Assembly (NCBI RefSeq): GCF_016900315.1
Contig: NZ_JACSNQ010000015.1
Span: 1 to 53,111, forward strand
Direction: 5' to 3'
DNA: 53,111 bases
From: Olsenella profusa
Lineage (GTDB): Bacteria; Actinomycetota; Coriobacteriia; Coriobacteriales; Atopobiaceae
In this document: positions 23,918 to 32,540 of the stretch, one piece after another
How positions within the stretch are numbered: the first letter of the stretch is position 1
Layout of the letters: every line of letters starts with the position of its first letter
The notes under the pieces: generated by a model
Databases searched by the model: none
What the model saw: the letters and a program-made list of their open reading frames with translations, nothing else
What the model was told of the DNA's origin: nothing
Program-made: the position numbers and the translations under genes

Positions 23918-25453
23918 ATGGATACCTTGTTCACGCGCGTCGAGACCGCGCGCAGAAACCAGAACGCCCCGCTCGCGGTGCGCATGCGGCCCACCACGCT
24001 GGAGGGCTTCGTCGGCCAGGCCAAGGCCGTGGGCCCCGGCTCCTGGCTCAGGCGCGCGATCGAGCACGACACGCTCTCGTCGGTCATCCTCTACGGGCCG
24101 GCCGGCACCGGCAAGACCACGCTCGCGCGCATCATCGCCAACACCACGCACGCCGAGTTCGTCGAGGTCTCCGCCGTCACGGGCACCGTCAAGGACCTCC
24201 GCCGGGAGATCGACGCCGCAGAGAGCCGCCTCATCTCCTTCGGGCGTCGGACGATCCTCTTTGTGGACGAGATCCACCGATTTAACCGCAGCCAGCAGGA
24301 CGCCCTGCTGCACGCGGTGGAGGACCGCACGGTGGTGCTCGTGGGCGCCACCACGGAGAACCCCTACTTCGAGGTCAATTCCGCGCTCATCTCCCGCAGC
24401 CGCGTGGTGGAGCTCCAGCCCCTGGACGACGACTCGATCCGCGAGCTCATCACGCGCGCCGTCGCCTCGCCGGAGGGGCTGGCCGGCGCCTTCGAGCTCA
24501 CGCCCAAGGCGGCCGACGAGATCGTGACCCTGGCGGGCGGCGACGGTCGCGCGGCGCTCACCTCCCTTGAGCTCGCGAGCCAGATGGTCGACCCCGACCC
24601 GGACGCGCCCGAGGGCGCCCCGGCGAAGATCCTCCCGGAGCACGTCATAGAGGCCAACCCGCGTCGCGGCCTCACCTACGACAAGGCCGGGGACATGCAC
24701 TACGACGTGATCTCCGCCTTCATCAAGTCCATGCGCGGCTCAGACCCCGACGCCGTGCTCTACTGGCTCGCCCGCATGCTCGACTCCGGCGAGGACCCCA
24801 AGTTCATCGCCCGCCGCATTATGATCTGCGCCTCCGAGGACGTGGGCAACGCCGACCCTCAGGCCCTGCTCGTGGCGCACGCGGCCTTCTATGCCACCGA
24901 GGTCATCGGCATGCCGGAGTGCCGCATCAACCTGGCCCAGGCCGCCACCTACGTGGCGCTGGCGCCCAAGTCGAACGCCGCCGAGGCCGGTATCGACGCG
25001 GCCCTGGAGGAGGTGCGCCGCGGCCCGCGCCGCGAGGTGCCGAGCTACCTGCGCGACCGCCACCGCCCCGGCTCGGACGAGTACGGCCCCTACCTCTACC
25101 CGCACAACTACCCGGGCGGCTGGGTAGAGCAGCGCTACCTGCCCGAGGGCCTCGAGCGCGGCTGCTTCTACCACCCGAGCCCGCGCGGCTGGGAGGCCTG
25201 GCGCCAGGAGGCCATCGGCCGCGACGTCGCCGACGCCCTCGGTGCCGCGGCGGGGCGGGGGAGCGCCGCCGGGGGAGGGCGCCCGTCAGGCGAGAAGGGC
25301 CGCGCGGTTGGCGAGAAGGGCCGCGGAACAGGCGAGAAGGACCCGGCGGCCGGAAAGACGGTCCCGGCCTCCCCGAAGGATCCGGCGTCTGCCCCGGAGA
25401 ACCCCGCGGCGGCCGGGCCCACGAACGGAAACGACCCCGCCCCGGTTGGGTAG
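23918..25453 (+). CDS. rarA: Replication-associated recombination protein RarA (MgsA)
   Basis: A 511-residue AAA+ ATPase related to clamp loaders, acting at stalled replication forks. Visible are LEGFVGQAKAVGPGSWLRR, Walker A YGPAGTGKTTLAR, Walker [19 protein letters not shown], sensor GATTENPYFEVN, and the C-terminal tetramerisation part (YDVISAFIKSMRGSDPDAVLYWLARML). The catalytic and tetramer parts end near residue 430, a normal RarA length. The remaining 70-80 residues are a low-complexity Gly/Pro/Lys tail with three GEK[G/D] repeats made by the dispersed 12-mer. Its stop codon overlaps TAGAAT, a possible -10 for the next gene. Confidence 0.94.
   Translation: MDTLFTRVETARRNQNAPLAVRMRPTTLEGFVGQAKAVGPGSWLRRAIEHDTLSSVILYGPAGTGKTTLARIIANTTHAEFVEVSAVTGTVKDLRREIDAAESRLISFGRRTILFVDEIHRFNRSQQDALLHAVEDRTVVLVGATTENPYFEVNSALISRSRVVELQPLDDDSIRELITRAVASPEGLAGAFELTPKAADEIVTLAGGDGRAALTSLELASQMVDPDPDAPEGAPAKILPEHVIEANPRRGLTYDKAGDMHYDVISAFIKSMRGSDPDAVLYWLARMLDSGEDPKFIARRIMICASEDVGNADPQALLVAHAAFYATEVIGMPECRINLAQAATYVALAPKSNAAEAGIDAALEEVRRGPRREVPSYLRDRHRPGSDEYGPYLYPHNYPGGWVEQRYLPEGLERGCFYHPSPRGWEAWRQEAIGRDVADALGAAAGRGSAAGGGRPSGEKGRAVGEKGRGTGEKDPAAGKTVPASPKDPASAPENPAAAGPTNGNDPAPVG
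25289..25342 (+). repeat. 12-mers in the rarA C-terminal tail
   Basis: GGCGAGAAGGGC at 25289-25300 and 25310-25321 (near copies), and exact GGCGAGAAGGAC at 25331-25342. They are 21 bp apart, all in the GEK frame. Confidence 0.8.
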
Positions 25454-25507
25454 AATGGGGGTTCAGGGACAGGCGCCCGCCGCGGCGGGCCGCTCTGAGG
25501 AGGGACC

Positions 25508-26086
25508 ATGGATTACCTGCAAATCGCTCTGATCGTGCTTGTCGTCGCGGGCGTCTGGGCCGTCGTGGAGGTCGCGCTCACCATGCGCGCCGCCCGCCGC
25601 GACGTCGAGCGCCTCACCTCCTCGGCCACCGAGGTCATCGAGCAGGCGCAGCCCGTCGTGGCCAAGCTCGACGGCATGGTCGACGAGCTCGAGCCCGCCG
25701 TCAAGCAGGTCGCGCCGCTGCTCGAGAAGACCGAGAGCGCCGTCGACGCGGCCAACGTCTCGCTCGAGCGCCTGAACGGCATCCTCGAGGACGTCTCCTC
25801 GGTCTCCGGCACCGCCTCCACGGTCACCGGCGCCGTGAATCGCGTGGCGGAGAGCGCCGCATCGGGCGTCGCGAGCGTTGTCTCACGCCTGCGCGGCCAG
25901 GCGGGCGCCGAGCACGCGGCCCGTCTCGACGCCTCGTCCGAGCGCGCCATCGAGGAGCGCGCCGCGGCCGCCGCTGCCGACGAGGCCCACGCGCCCGCGC
26001 CCGAGCGCGAGGAGCCTCAGGCGCCGACGCGCTACGTTGACTACGGGGAGGTCGCCGCCGCGGCAGCCTCCGAGGACGCCGAGTAG
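25508..26086 (+). CDS. DUF948-like membrane-anchored coiled-coil protein
   Basis: A 192-residue protein with one N-terminal membrane helix (about residues 4-24, LQIALIVLVVAGVWAVVEVAL), then a long helical region with heptad-like spacing (about 30-130), and an acidic Ala/Glu/Pro tail. This matches DUF948 proteins, often found near stress genes in Gram-positives. It starts the cluster with the anti-sigma-like and sigma-factor genes (8-bp gap), which hints at a link to envelope or general stress response. No enzymatic motif. GAGGAGGGACC precedes the ATG. Confidence 0.7.
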   Translation: MDYLQIALIVLVVAGVWAVVEVALTMRAARRDVERLTSSATEVIEQAQPVVAKLDGMVDELEPAVKQVAPLLEKTESAVDAANVSLERLNGILEDVSSVSGTASTVTGAVNRVAESAASGVASVVSRLRGQAGAEHAARLDASSERAIEERAAAAAADEAHAPAPEREEPQAPTRYVDYGEVAAAAASEDAE

Positions 26087-26094
26087 GAGAGACG

Positions 26095-26460
26095 ATGGAC
26101 ACCAAGAACGTGCAGCTGACCACCCCCGCCGAGGCCTCCTTCGCCCGCAGCGTCCGCATGACGGCGGCCTCTCTCGCCGTCTGCTGCGACATGAGCGTCG
26201 AGGACGTCGAGGACGTGCGCATGATTGCGGAGGAGGGCTTCGTCTACACCTGCGCGACCGACCCCTCCGAGGTCAGCGTGACCTTCTCGCTCTCCGAGGG
26301 CGCCATGTCGATGGACTTTGCGCTCGGCGCCTCCGAGCCCCAGGGGGAGTCCATCGAGCTCACCCACGTTCTTCTCGCCGCGGTGTGCGACGAGTTCTCC
26401 GTCCTCGACGACGGCACCCTGCGCCTGGTCAAGCGAGCGGACGGCGCCCATGACGAGTAG
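26095..26460 (+). CDS. Anti-sigma factor, RsbW/SpoIIAB-like, with altered N-box
   Basis: A 121-residue protein with the size and layout of GHKL-type anti-sigma factors, directly ahead of and overlapping (11 bp) a SigB/SigF-family gene, as rsbW does elsewhere. In the expected N-box (usually SEACTNA) it reads AEEGFVYTC, so the Mg-ATP-binding Asn is Tyr, and the glycine-rich DxGxG segment is not evident. It may bind the sigma factor without being an active kinase. No anti-anti-sigma (RsbV-like) gene is adjacent. An exact 12-mer (minus) at 26368-26379 encodes VLLA. Confidence 0.65.
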   Translation: MDTKNVQLTTPAEASFARSVRMTAASLAVCCDMSVEDVEDVRMIAEEGFVYTCATDPSEVSVTFSLSEGAMSMDFALGASEPQGESIELTHVLLAAVCDEFSVLDDGTLRLVKRADGAHDE

Positions 26461-27286
26461 GGAAGACATCGACGTCGCCGAGCGTGCCTCCGAGCGGACC
26501 GTCCGCAGGCCCCGGAGCGGCAGGGCGGCCTGGGACAAGGAGCGCACGCGCGAGCTCTTCCGCCTCTACAAGGAGAAGGGCGACGCCCAGGCGCGCGAGC
26601 AGCTCATCGTGAGCCACCTCAACCTCGTGCGCTTCCTTGCCTCCAAGTTCAAGAACCGCGGCGAGTCGCTCGACGACCTCGTCCAGGTGGGCACGATCGG
26701 CCTCATCAAGGCCATCGACCGCTTCGACCCGGACCGCGGGCTGGAGTTCACCACCTACGCCACGCCCACCATCATGGGCGAGATCAAGCGCCACTTCCGC
26801 GACAAGGGCTGGTCGGTGCGCGTGCCGCGCCGCCTCCAGGAGCTCTCCTCCAAGGTCACGCAGGCCGCCGACGATCTCACCACGCAGCTCCAGCGCAGCC
26901 CCTCCGTCGAGGAGATCGCCGAGCGCCTGGGCGTCTCGGTCGACGAGGTTCTCGAGGCCATGGAGTCCTCGAGCGCCTACAGCTCGGTGCCGCTCGAGGG
27001 CGGCGGCTCGGGGGACGACGAGGAGGCCCCCTCGGTGATCGACCATTACGCCACCGAGGACGCCGACCTCGCCGCCTCTGACGACCGCATGATCTTGGAG
27101 GACGCCATCGAGGACTTCTCCCCGCGCGAGCAGGACGTGATCCGCATGCGCTTCGTCGACGGCCTCACGCAGGTGGAGATCGCCGAGCGCCTCGGCGTCT
27201 CGCAGGTGCAGGTGTCCCGCCTGCTCCGCCGCACCCTGCGCCGCATCCAGGACAAGATCGACCCCGAGGGGCTCATGCACTCGTGA
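26450..27286 (+). CDS. RNA polymerase sigma factor, SigB/SigF/SigG family
   Basis: A 278-residue group 3 sigma factor. Region 2 is intact (HLNLVRFLASKFKNRGESLDDLVQVGTIGLIKAIDRFDPDRGLEF, then TYATPTIMGEIKRHFRDKGW), region 3 includes VPRRLQELSSKV and SVEEIAERLGVS, and region 4 ends in DGLTQVEIAERLGVSQVQVSRLLRRTLRRIQ. ATG 26450 overlaps the anti-sigma stop. It probably directs a stress or stationary-phase regulon; sporulation sigma factors also belong to this family, but no spore genes are seen here. Upstream partner control is inferred from the gene order. Confidence 0.92.
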   Translation: MTSREDIDVAERASERTVRRPRSGRAAWDKERTRELFRLYKEKGDAQAREQLIVSHLNLVRFLASKFKNRGESLDDLVQVGTIGLIKAIDRFDPDRGLEFTTYATPTIMGEIKRHFRDKGWSVRVPRRLQELSSKVTQAADDLTTQLQRSPSVEEIAERLGVSVDEVLEAMESSSAYSSVPLEGGGSGDDEEAPSVIDHYATEDADLAASDDRMILEDAIEDFSPREQDVIRMRFVDGLTQVEIAERLGVSQVQVSRLLRRTLRRIQDKIDPEGLMHS

Positions 27287-27486
27287 CGGGAGGCCCCGGG
27301 GGCCGGGCGCGCTGCCTGAGCTGAGCCTGAGCGCCCGCGCCCGGGGCTGCGCCTGGGAGCCCGCACCCGAAGCCAAACCTGGGCGCTCGCACCCGAGCCC
27401 CGTTCCAGGACAAGGACCTGGCGGCAGGCCCGCCCCCGCACCGCCCCCGCACCCGAACCGCCCGCGCACCGTTAAAGGAGAGGCAC
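27287..27486. other. Low-complexity C-rich spacer
   Basis: 200 bp between the sigma gene and the AI-2E-type gene, rich in GCCCGCACCCG-like imperfect repeats. No promoter, gene or exact 12-mer was found. AAAGGAGAGG at its end is the ribosome site of the next gene. Confidence 0.5.
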
Positions 27487-28905
27487 ATGGCGGACAGGCA
27501 GAGACAGCACGCTTTTGAGAAGTGGCGCCTGCGCGCGACGGTCGCGTGGGCCCTCGTGGGCGCCATCGTGCTCTTCGTGCTGGCCGTGCGCGGCCTGGGC
27601 ATCGTGGGGCAGGCCGTGGAGCTGCTGCTCGTGGGCGTGATCGTGGGGTTCGTCTGCAGCCCCGTCACCAACTGGCTTGAGGACCGGCACGTGCCCCGCA
27701 GCCTGGCGGCGCTTCTCGCCCTCCTCCTGGTGGTGGCCGCCATCGTGGTGGTTCTCGCGCTCTTCGTGGGGCCGTTCCTGCGCGAGCTCACGGTGCTCCT
27801 GCGCAACGTCCCCGGCTACGTGACGCAGCTGCAGGACGCCCTCGCCACCTTCTGGGACACCTTCGGCTCCTCGGGCAGCTCGAACGTGCAGAACACCGTC
27901 AACGCGCTGGTGGGCGTGCTCACCGACGCGGGCACCTCGATCGCCTCCGACCTCGCGCGCCAGCTCTCCACCGGGCTCGTGGCCAACATCGCCGGGCTGG
28001 CGGGTCACCTCGTGACCTTCTTCCTCGGCCTCATCCTGGCCTACTGGTTCGCGCTCGACTACCCCAAGATCATGCGCGAGCTTGCCGTCATCGCCGGCCC
28101 CGACCACGACGAGGACATGGTCCTCACCTTCGCGGTGCTCTCGCGCTCGATGGGCGGCTACATGCGCGGCACGCTCATCACCTCGCTCGCCAACGGCGTC
28201 ATGGTGGCGGCGGGGCTGGCCCTGCTCGGCCACCCCTACGCGGGCCTGCTCGGCATCTTCACGTTCGTGATGCACTTCATCCCGGTGGTCGGCCCCTTCC
28301 TCTCGTCGGTCTCCTCGGTCCTTCTCGGCCTCTTCACGAGCCTGCCCGTGGCGTTCTGGACGCTCGTGATCACCGTGGTGGCCCAAAACGTCACCGACAA
28401 CGTCCTCTCGCCGATCGTCATGCGCTCGGCGGTGAAGATCCACCCGGCACTCTCGCTTCTGGGCATCATCATCGGCGGCTGCCTCGGCGGGGCCGTGGGG
28501 ATGCTCTTTGCCGTGCCGCTCACGGCCGCCATCAAGGGCTTCTTCGTCTACTACTTCGAGACGCACACGGGCCGCCAGCTCGTCTCCCGCGAGGGCGCCT
28601 TCTTCGGCTCCACCCCGTTCGCGGACCCCGACGGCCGTCCGCAACCCACCTTCGACGCCCTCGACGACGACGCCTTCATCGAGCGCTCCCGGCTCCTCGC
28701 CGGCCTCGCCCGCCTCCACGGCGAGAAGGACCCTGGTGCTGGCGGCCCCGGTACCGGCTCAGGCGAGAAGGACCGTGGCGCGTGCGGCCCCGACGCCGGC
28801 TCAGGCGAGAAGGACCCGCGGCCCGACGCCCCTGCCGCCGAAGGGTCCGATGACCGCACTGCAGGTTCTTCTCGCCCCGCAGACTCCTCTAGCCCGGAGG
28901 TGTAG
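27487..28905 (+). CDS. AI-2E family transporter (PerM/TqsA type)
   Basis: A 472-residue membrane protein with the AI-2E transporter pattern: two N-terminal helices (about 17-55), a third (about 75-100), a soluble section, then clustered helices (about 170-365) including GYMRGTLITSLANGVMVAAGLALLGHPYAGLLGIFTFVMHFIPVVGP and NVLSPIVMRSAVKIHP. Family members have been linked to autoinducer-2 export or to sodium/proton exchange. The C-terminal 60 residues are a hydrophilic tail with three GEKD repeats from the dispersed 12-mer. Confidence 0.87.
   Translation: MADRQRQHAFEKWRLRATVAWALVGAIVLFVLAVRGLGIVGQAVELLLVGVIVGFVCSPVTNWLEDRHVPRSLAALLALLLVVAAIVVVLALFVGPFLRELTVLLRNVPGYVTQLQDALATFWDTFGSSGSSNVQNTVNALVGVLTDAGTSIASDLARQLSTGLVANIAGLAGHLVTFFLGLILAYWFALDYPKIMRELAVIAGPDHDEDMVLTFAVLSRSMGGYMRGTLITSLANGVMVAAGLALLGHPYAGLLGIFTFVMHFIPVVGPFLSSVSSVLLGLFTSLPVAFWTLVITVVAQNVTDNVLSPIVMRSAVKIHPALSLLGIIIGGCLGGAVGMLFAVPLTAAIKGFFVYYFETHTGRQLVSREGAFFGSTPFADPDGRPQPTFDALDDDAFIERSRLLAGLARLHGEKDPGAGGPGTGSGEKDRGACGPDAGSGEKDPRPDAPAAEGSDDRTAGSSRPADSSSPEV
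28720..28876. repeat. 12-mer cluster in the AI-2E transporter tail
   Basis: Exact plus copies at 28720-28731, 28762-28773 and 28804-28815 (exact 42-bp period) and a minus copy at 28865-28876. The plus copies read GEKD. The minus copy is in another frame. Confidence 0.85.
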
Positions 28906-29054
28906 CGTAGGGGCCAGACGACGCCCTTCTCGCCGAACGCGTCGCTGGGCTGCCACGGCCTTGGGATGCGGGAGCCAGGCGACGTTTCTAGGGCTGAGGC
29001 TGTCGCGTGGCTCCTACGAAGCCGTGGCGCGCGTTGCCGGGCGTATCGTGTCGC

Positions 29055-29296
29055 GTTAGAAATCCTGGCATGTTAGTACGATTCCCACCGTTTTGGTTAG
29101 GAATCCCAGCATGTTATGCCCTCCGGACGCTAAGATGTCGGGATTTCTAACGTGCGCGGCGAGAAGGACACTAAGGTGCCGGGATTTCTAACATGCGCCG
29201 CCGACGGGGGCGCTAAGGTGCCGGGGTTTCTAACGTGCACCGGCGAGAAGGACACGCGCACACCGAGAAGGACGCTAAGGTGCCGGGATTCCTAAC
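29055..29296. repeat. GTTAGGAATC array upstream of alaS (about 41-bp period, central flip)
   Basis: Forward copies GTTAGRAATCC-GGCATGTTA at 29055-29075 and 29096-29116. Reverse copies CTAAGRTG-CGGGATTYCTAAC at 29130-29151, 29171-29192, 29213-29234 and 29275-29296. Steps are 41, 41, 42 and 62 bp. Two exact 12-mers (29158-29169, 29242-29253) lie between reverse copies. No gene is in the 547-bp spacer. Confidence 0.85.
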
Positions 29297-29404
29297 GCGC
29301 ACTGCCGCCCGCGTGCCGCCGACCGTGCGCCGTCGGCCGCGCCCCCGCCCCTCCACGCGACGTGCATCAACCGCGGCTACGCTGCAGCTCAGCCCGCGGC
29401 GCGC

Positions 29405-29410
29405 TATACT
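29405..29410 (+). promoter_or_regulatory. alaS -10 box
   Basis: TATACT, 42 bp before the alaS ATG. No T-box-like leader or clear -35 is seen. Confidence 0.5.
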
Positions 29411-29452
29411 GCAAAGGTTGCAACCGCAGAGAACCCGACCGCAGGGAGCGAT

Positions 29453-32116
29453 ATGAGCACCGCCGACTACAAGACCATGACCACCGCCGAGATTCGCGAG
29501 GACTTCCTCCGGTTCTTCGAGGAGAAGGGCTGCAAGCTCTGCCCGTCCTCCTCGCTTGTCCCGGACGACCCGTCGCTGCTGCTCACCAACGCGGGCATGA
29601 ACCAGTTCAAGGAGTACTACCAAGGCAAGAAGACCATGGCGGAGATCGGCGCCACGTCCTGCCAGAAGTGCCTGCGCACCAACGACATCGACAACATCGG
29701 CGACGCCACGCACCTCTCCTTCTTCGAGATGCTCGGCAACTTCTCCTTCGGCGGCTACACCAAGGCCGACGCCATCGCCTGGGCCTACGACTTCATCACC
29801 AGCCCGGAGCACCTGGGGCTGCCCAAGGAGCGCCTCTACATGACCGTCTTCGAGGACGACGACGAGGCCATCGAGCTCTGGCACGCCCAGGGCGTCCCGT
29901 ACGACCACATCTCCCGCCTCGGCGCCGACGACAACTTCTGGGCGGCTGGCCCCACCGGCCCCTGCGGCCCGTGCTCCGAGATCTACTTCGACCAGGGCGA
30001 GGAGTTCGGCTGCGGCAAGCCCACCTGCGGCCCCGGCTGCGACGACTGCAACCGCTTCCTCGAGTTCTGGAACCTCGTCTTCACGCAGTACGACCGCCAG
30101 GAGGACGGCTCCATGCCGGACCTCCCGCACAAGAACATCGACACCGGCATGGGCCTCGAGCGCATCGCGGCCATCATGCAGCACAAGTCCACCAACTACG
30201 ACGGCGACCTGCTCCAGAGCCTCATCGCCGTCGGCGCGCGCCTCTCGGGCCGCTCCTACGGCGAGGACGAGTCCGCCGACCGCAGCCTGCGCATCGTGGC
30301 CGACCACTCCCGCGCCGTCACCTTCATGATCGGCGACGGCATCCTGCCGGGCAACGAGGGCCGCGGCTACGTGCTGCGCCGCCTGCTGCGCCGCGCGGTC
30401 TACCACGGCCGCCTGCTCGGCATCGAGGGGCCGTTCCTCTCCGCCTACGTGGACGAGGTCTGCCGCCTCATGGGTGACGTCTACCCGGCCATCGTCGAGA
30501 ACCGCGCGCTCATCGAGGGCATCGTCGCCGCCGAAGAGGAGCGCTTCGGCGCCACGCTCGCGGCCGGCGAGGAGAGCCTGAACTCCGAGCTCGAGAGCCT
30601 GGCCGAGGGCGCCGTGCTGCCCGGCGAGGTGGCCTTCAAGCTGCACGACACCTACGGCTTCCCCATTGACCTCACGCGCGAGATCTGCGCCGCCGCCGGC
30701 TACGAGGTCGACATGGACGCCTTCGACGCCTGCATGACCGAGCAGCGCGAGCGCGCCCGCGCCTCGGCCAACCGCGACGCCTGGGGCACCTTCAACGACG
30801 TCTGGACCGAGCTCTCCGACACGCTCGCAGCCACCGAGTTCTGCGGCTACGACGCCAACGAGGCCACGGCCCGCGTCCTCGCGATTGTCGCGGGCGGCGC
30901 CTCCGTCGAGCGCGCCGCGGCAGGCGACGAGGTCGAGGTGGTCCTCGACCGCACGCCGTTCTACGCCGAGATGGGCGGCCAGGTGGGCGACACCGGCACG
31001 CTGGCCACGGCGGCTGGCGCGCGCCTGCGCGTGAGCGACACGACGTCCCGCGGCAGCCTCTACGCGCACGTGGCGCAGGTGGAGGAGGGCACGCTCGCCG
31101 TGGGCGACGAGGTCACGGCCGCGATTGACGCTGGCCGCCGCGAGCTCATCCGCCGCAACCACACGGCCACCCACCTGCTGGACGCCGCACTCAAGAAGGT
31201 TCTCGGCGAGCACGTGAGCCAGGCAGGCTCCCTCGTGGCCCCCGACCGCCTGCGCTTCGACTTCACCCACTTCGAGGCCGTCACCGCCGACGAGCTCGCC
31301 CGGATCGAGGGCATGGTCAACGCGGAGATCTTCGCCGCCGAGCCCATCGTGACCCGCGTCATGGGCCTCGAGGAGGCCAAGGCCTCCGGCGCTGTCGCCC
31401 TCTTTGGCGAGAAGTACGGCGACGTCGTCCGCGTGGTCTCCACCGGCGAGTCCGACGAGCCGTTCAGCCGCGAGCTCTGCGGCGGCACCCACGCCCGCAA
31501 CACCGCCGACCTCGGCCTCTTCAAGATCGTCTCCGAGAGCTCGGTGGGCTCCAACGCCCGCCGCATCGAGGCCGTGACCTCGATGGGCGCGATCGAGTAC
31601 CTCGACGAGCGCCTGCTCGTGCTCGACGAGGCGGCCCACGAGCTCAAGTGCCGCCCGACTGAGGTGGCCGAGCGCATCGGCGACCTGCGCGCGCAGGTCA
31701 AGGAGCTCGACCACAAGCTCAAGGACGCGCTGCTCGGCGCCTCCTCGGACAAGATCGGCCAGGCCATGGACGCCGCGGTGGACGCGGGCGCCTACAAGGC
31801 CGTGATCGCGCGCGTCGACGGCCTGGAGGCCAAGGAGCTGCGCGGCGCCTGGGACACCATCCGCGAGAAGTCCGACGGCCCGGTGGCGTGCCTGCTGGTA
31901 ACCGTCACCCCCGAGGGCAAGGTCGCCCTGCTCGCCGGCGCCACCGACGCCGCCGTGGCGGCCGGCTTCTCCTCCGGTGACCTCATCCGCAAGGTGGCCG
32001 GCTGCGTGGGCGGCCGCGGCGGCGGGCGCCCCAATATGGCGCAGGCCGGCGGCACCGACCCCTCCGGCATCGAGGCTGCGCTCGACGCGGCCCGCGAGGC
32101 GCTCGGGCTCGCGTAG
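29453..32116 (+). CDS. alaS: Alanyl-tRNA synthetase
   Basis: An 887-residue class II synthetase of normal length. The N-terminal aminoacylation core (SSSLVPDDPSLLLTNAGMNQFK; EMLGNFSFGGY) is followed by the editing domain with metal ligands in NHTATHLLDAALKKVL and ELCGGTHARNT, and the C-terminal DHHA1 domain (GGRGGGRPNMAQAGG). ATG 29453 with GCAGGGAGCG upstream. First gene of alaS-ruvX-mltG-yqeG; only 1 bp separates it from ruvX. Confidence 0.97.
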   Translation: MSTADYKTMTTAEIREDFLRFFEEKGCKLCPSSSLVPDDPSLLLTNAGMNQFKEYYQGKKTMAEIGATSCQKCLRTNDIDNIGDATHLSFFEMLGNFSFGGYTKADAIAWAYDFITSPEHLGLPKERLYMTVFEDDDEAIELWHAQGVPYDHISRLGADDNFWAAGPTGPCGPCSEIYFDQGEEFGCGKPTCGPGCDDCNRFLEFWNLVFTQYDRQEDGSMPDLPHKNIDTGMGLERIAAIMQHKSTNYDGDLLQSLIAVGARLSGRSYGEDESADRSLRIVADHSRAVTFMIGDGILPGNEGRGYVLRRLLRRAVYHGRLLGIEGPFLSAYVDEVCRLMGDVYPAIVENRALIEGIVAAEEERFGATLAAGEESLNSELESLAEGAVLPGEVAFKLHDTYGFPIDLTREICAAAGYEVDMDAFDACMTEQRERARASANRDAWGTFNDVWTELSDTLAATEFCGYDANEATARVLAIVAGGASVERAAAGDEVEVVLDRTPFYAEMGGQVGDTGTLATAAGARLRVSDTTSRGSLYAHVAQVEEGTLAVGDEVTAAIDAGRRELIRRNHTATHLLDAALKKVLGEHVSQAGSLVAPDRLRFDFTHFEAVTADELARIEGMVNAEIFAAEPIVTRVMGLEEAKASGAVALFGEKYGDVVRVVSTGESDEPFSRELCGGTHARNTADLGLFKIVSESSVGSNARRIEAVTSMGAIEYLDERLLVLDEAAHELKCRPTEVAERIGDLRAQVKELDHKLKDALLGASSDKIGQAMDAAVDAGAYKAVIARVDGLEAKELRGAWDTIREKSDGPVACLLVTVTPEGKVALLAGATDAAVAAGFSSGDLIRKVAGCVGGRGGGRPNMAQAGGTDPSGIEAALDAAREALGLA

Positions 32117-32117
32117 C

Positions 32118-32531
32118 GTGAGGGTCCTCGCGCTTGACATAGGCGAGAAGCGTACGGGCGTGGCCGTGAGCGACCCGACGGGCCGCGTGGCCTCGCCCGT
32201 GTGCGTGCTGCCCTCCGCCGAGGTGCTCGCTCACGCCGCAAGCTTCCGCCGCGTGCTGGAGGACTGGGAGCCCGAGGTTCTTCTCGCCGGGCGACCCATG
32301 ACGCTGGCGGGGGAGGACGGCCCCCAGGCCGAGCGTATCAAGTCCCAGGCCGAATCGATAGCCGCACGCTGCGGACTTCCTCTGGAGTTTGCCGACGAGC
32401 GGCTGTCCTCGGCCGAGGCGAAGCGTATCCTGAGGGAGCAGGGCCTCTCTGAGCGAGCCATGCGCGGCAAGGTCGACATGGTCGCGGCCTCCCTGTTCCT
32501 GCAGTCCTGGCTCGACGCCAGGCAGATCTGA
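32118..32531 (+). CDS. ruvX: Holliday junction resolvase-like RuvX (YqgF)
   Basis: A 137-residue RNase H-fold protein starting at GTG 32118 (MRVLALDIGEKRTGVAVSD). Conserved points are the first Asp in LALDIGEKR, the FADERLSSAEAKRIL block and the C-terminal KVDMVAASLFLQSWLD. The family is involved in 16S rRNA 5'-end maturation and is often placed after alaS. An exact 12-mer (minus) at 32277-32288 encodes VLLA in PEVLLAGRP. Confidence 0.93.
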   Translation: MRVLALDIGEKRTGVAVSDPTGRVASPVCVLPSAEVLAHAASFRRVLEDWEPEVLLAGRPMTLAGEDGPQAERIKSQAESIAARCGLPLEFADERLSSAEAKRILREQGLSERAMRGKVDMVAASLFLQSWLDARQI

Positions 32532-32540
32532 AAGAGCACG

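Noticed and set aside
29297..29452. T-box leader before alaS
   Set aside because: No T-box consensus, no terminator/antiterminator pair, and the -10 lies only 42 bp before the start.
29213..32140. 975-codon open frame on the minus strand opposite alaS
   Set aside because: An exact antisense shadow of alaS codons with no domain pattern; alaS itself is certain.
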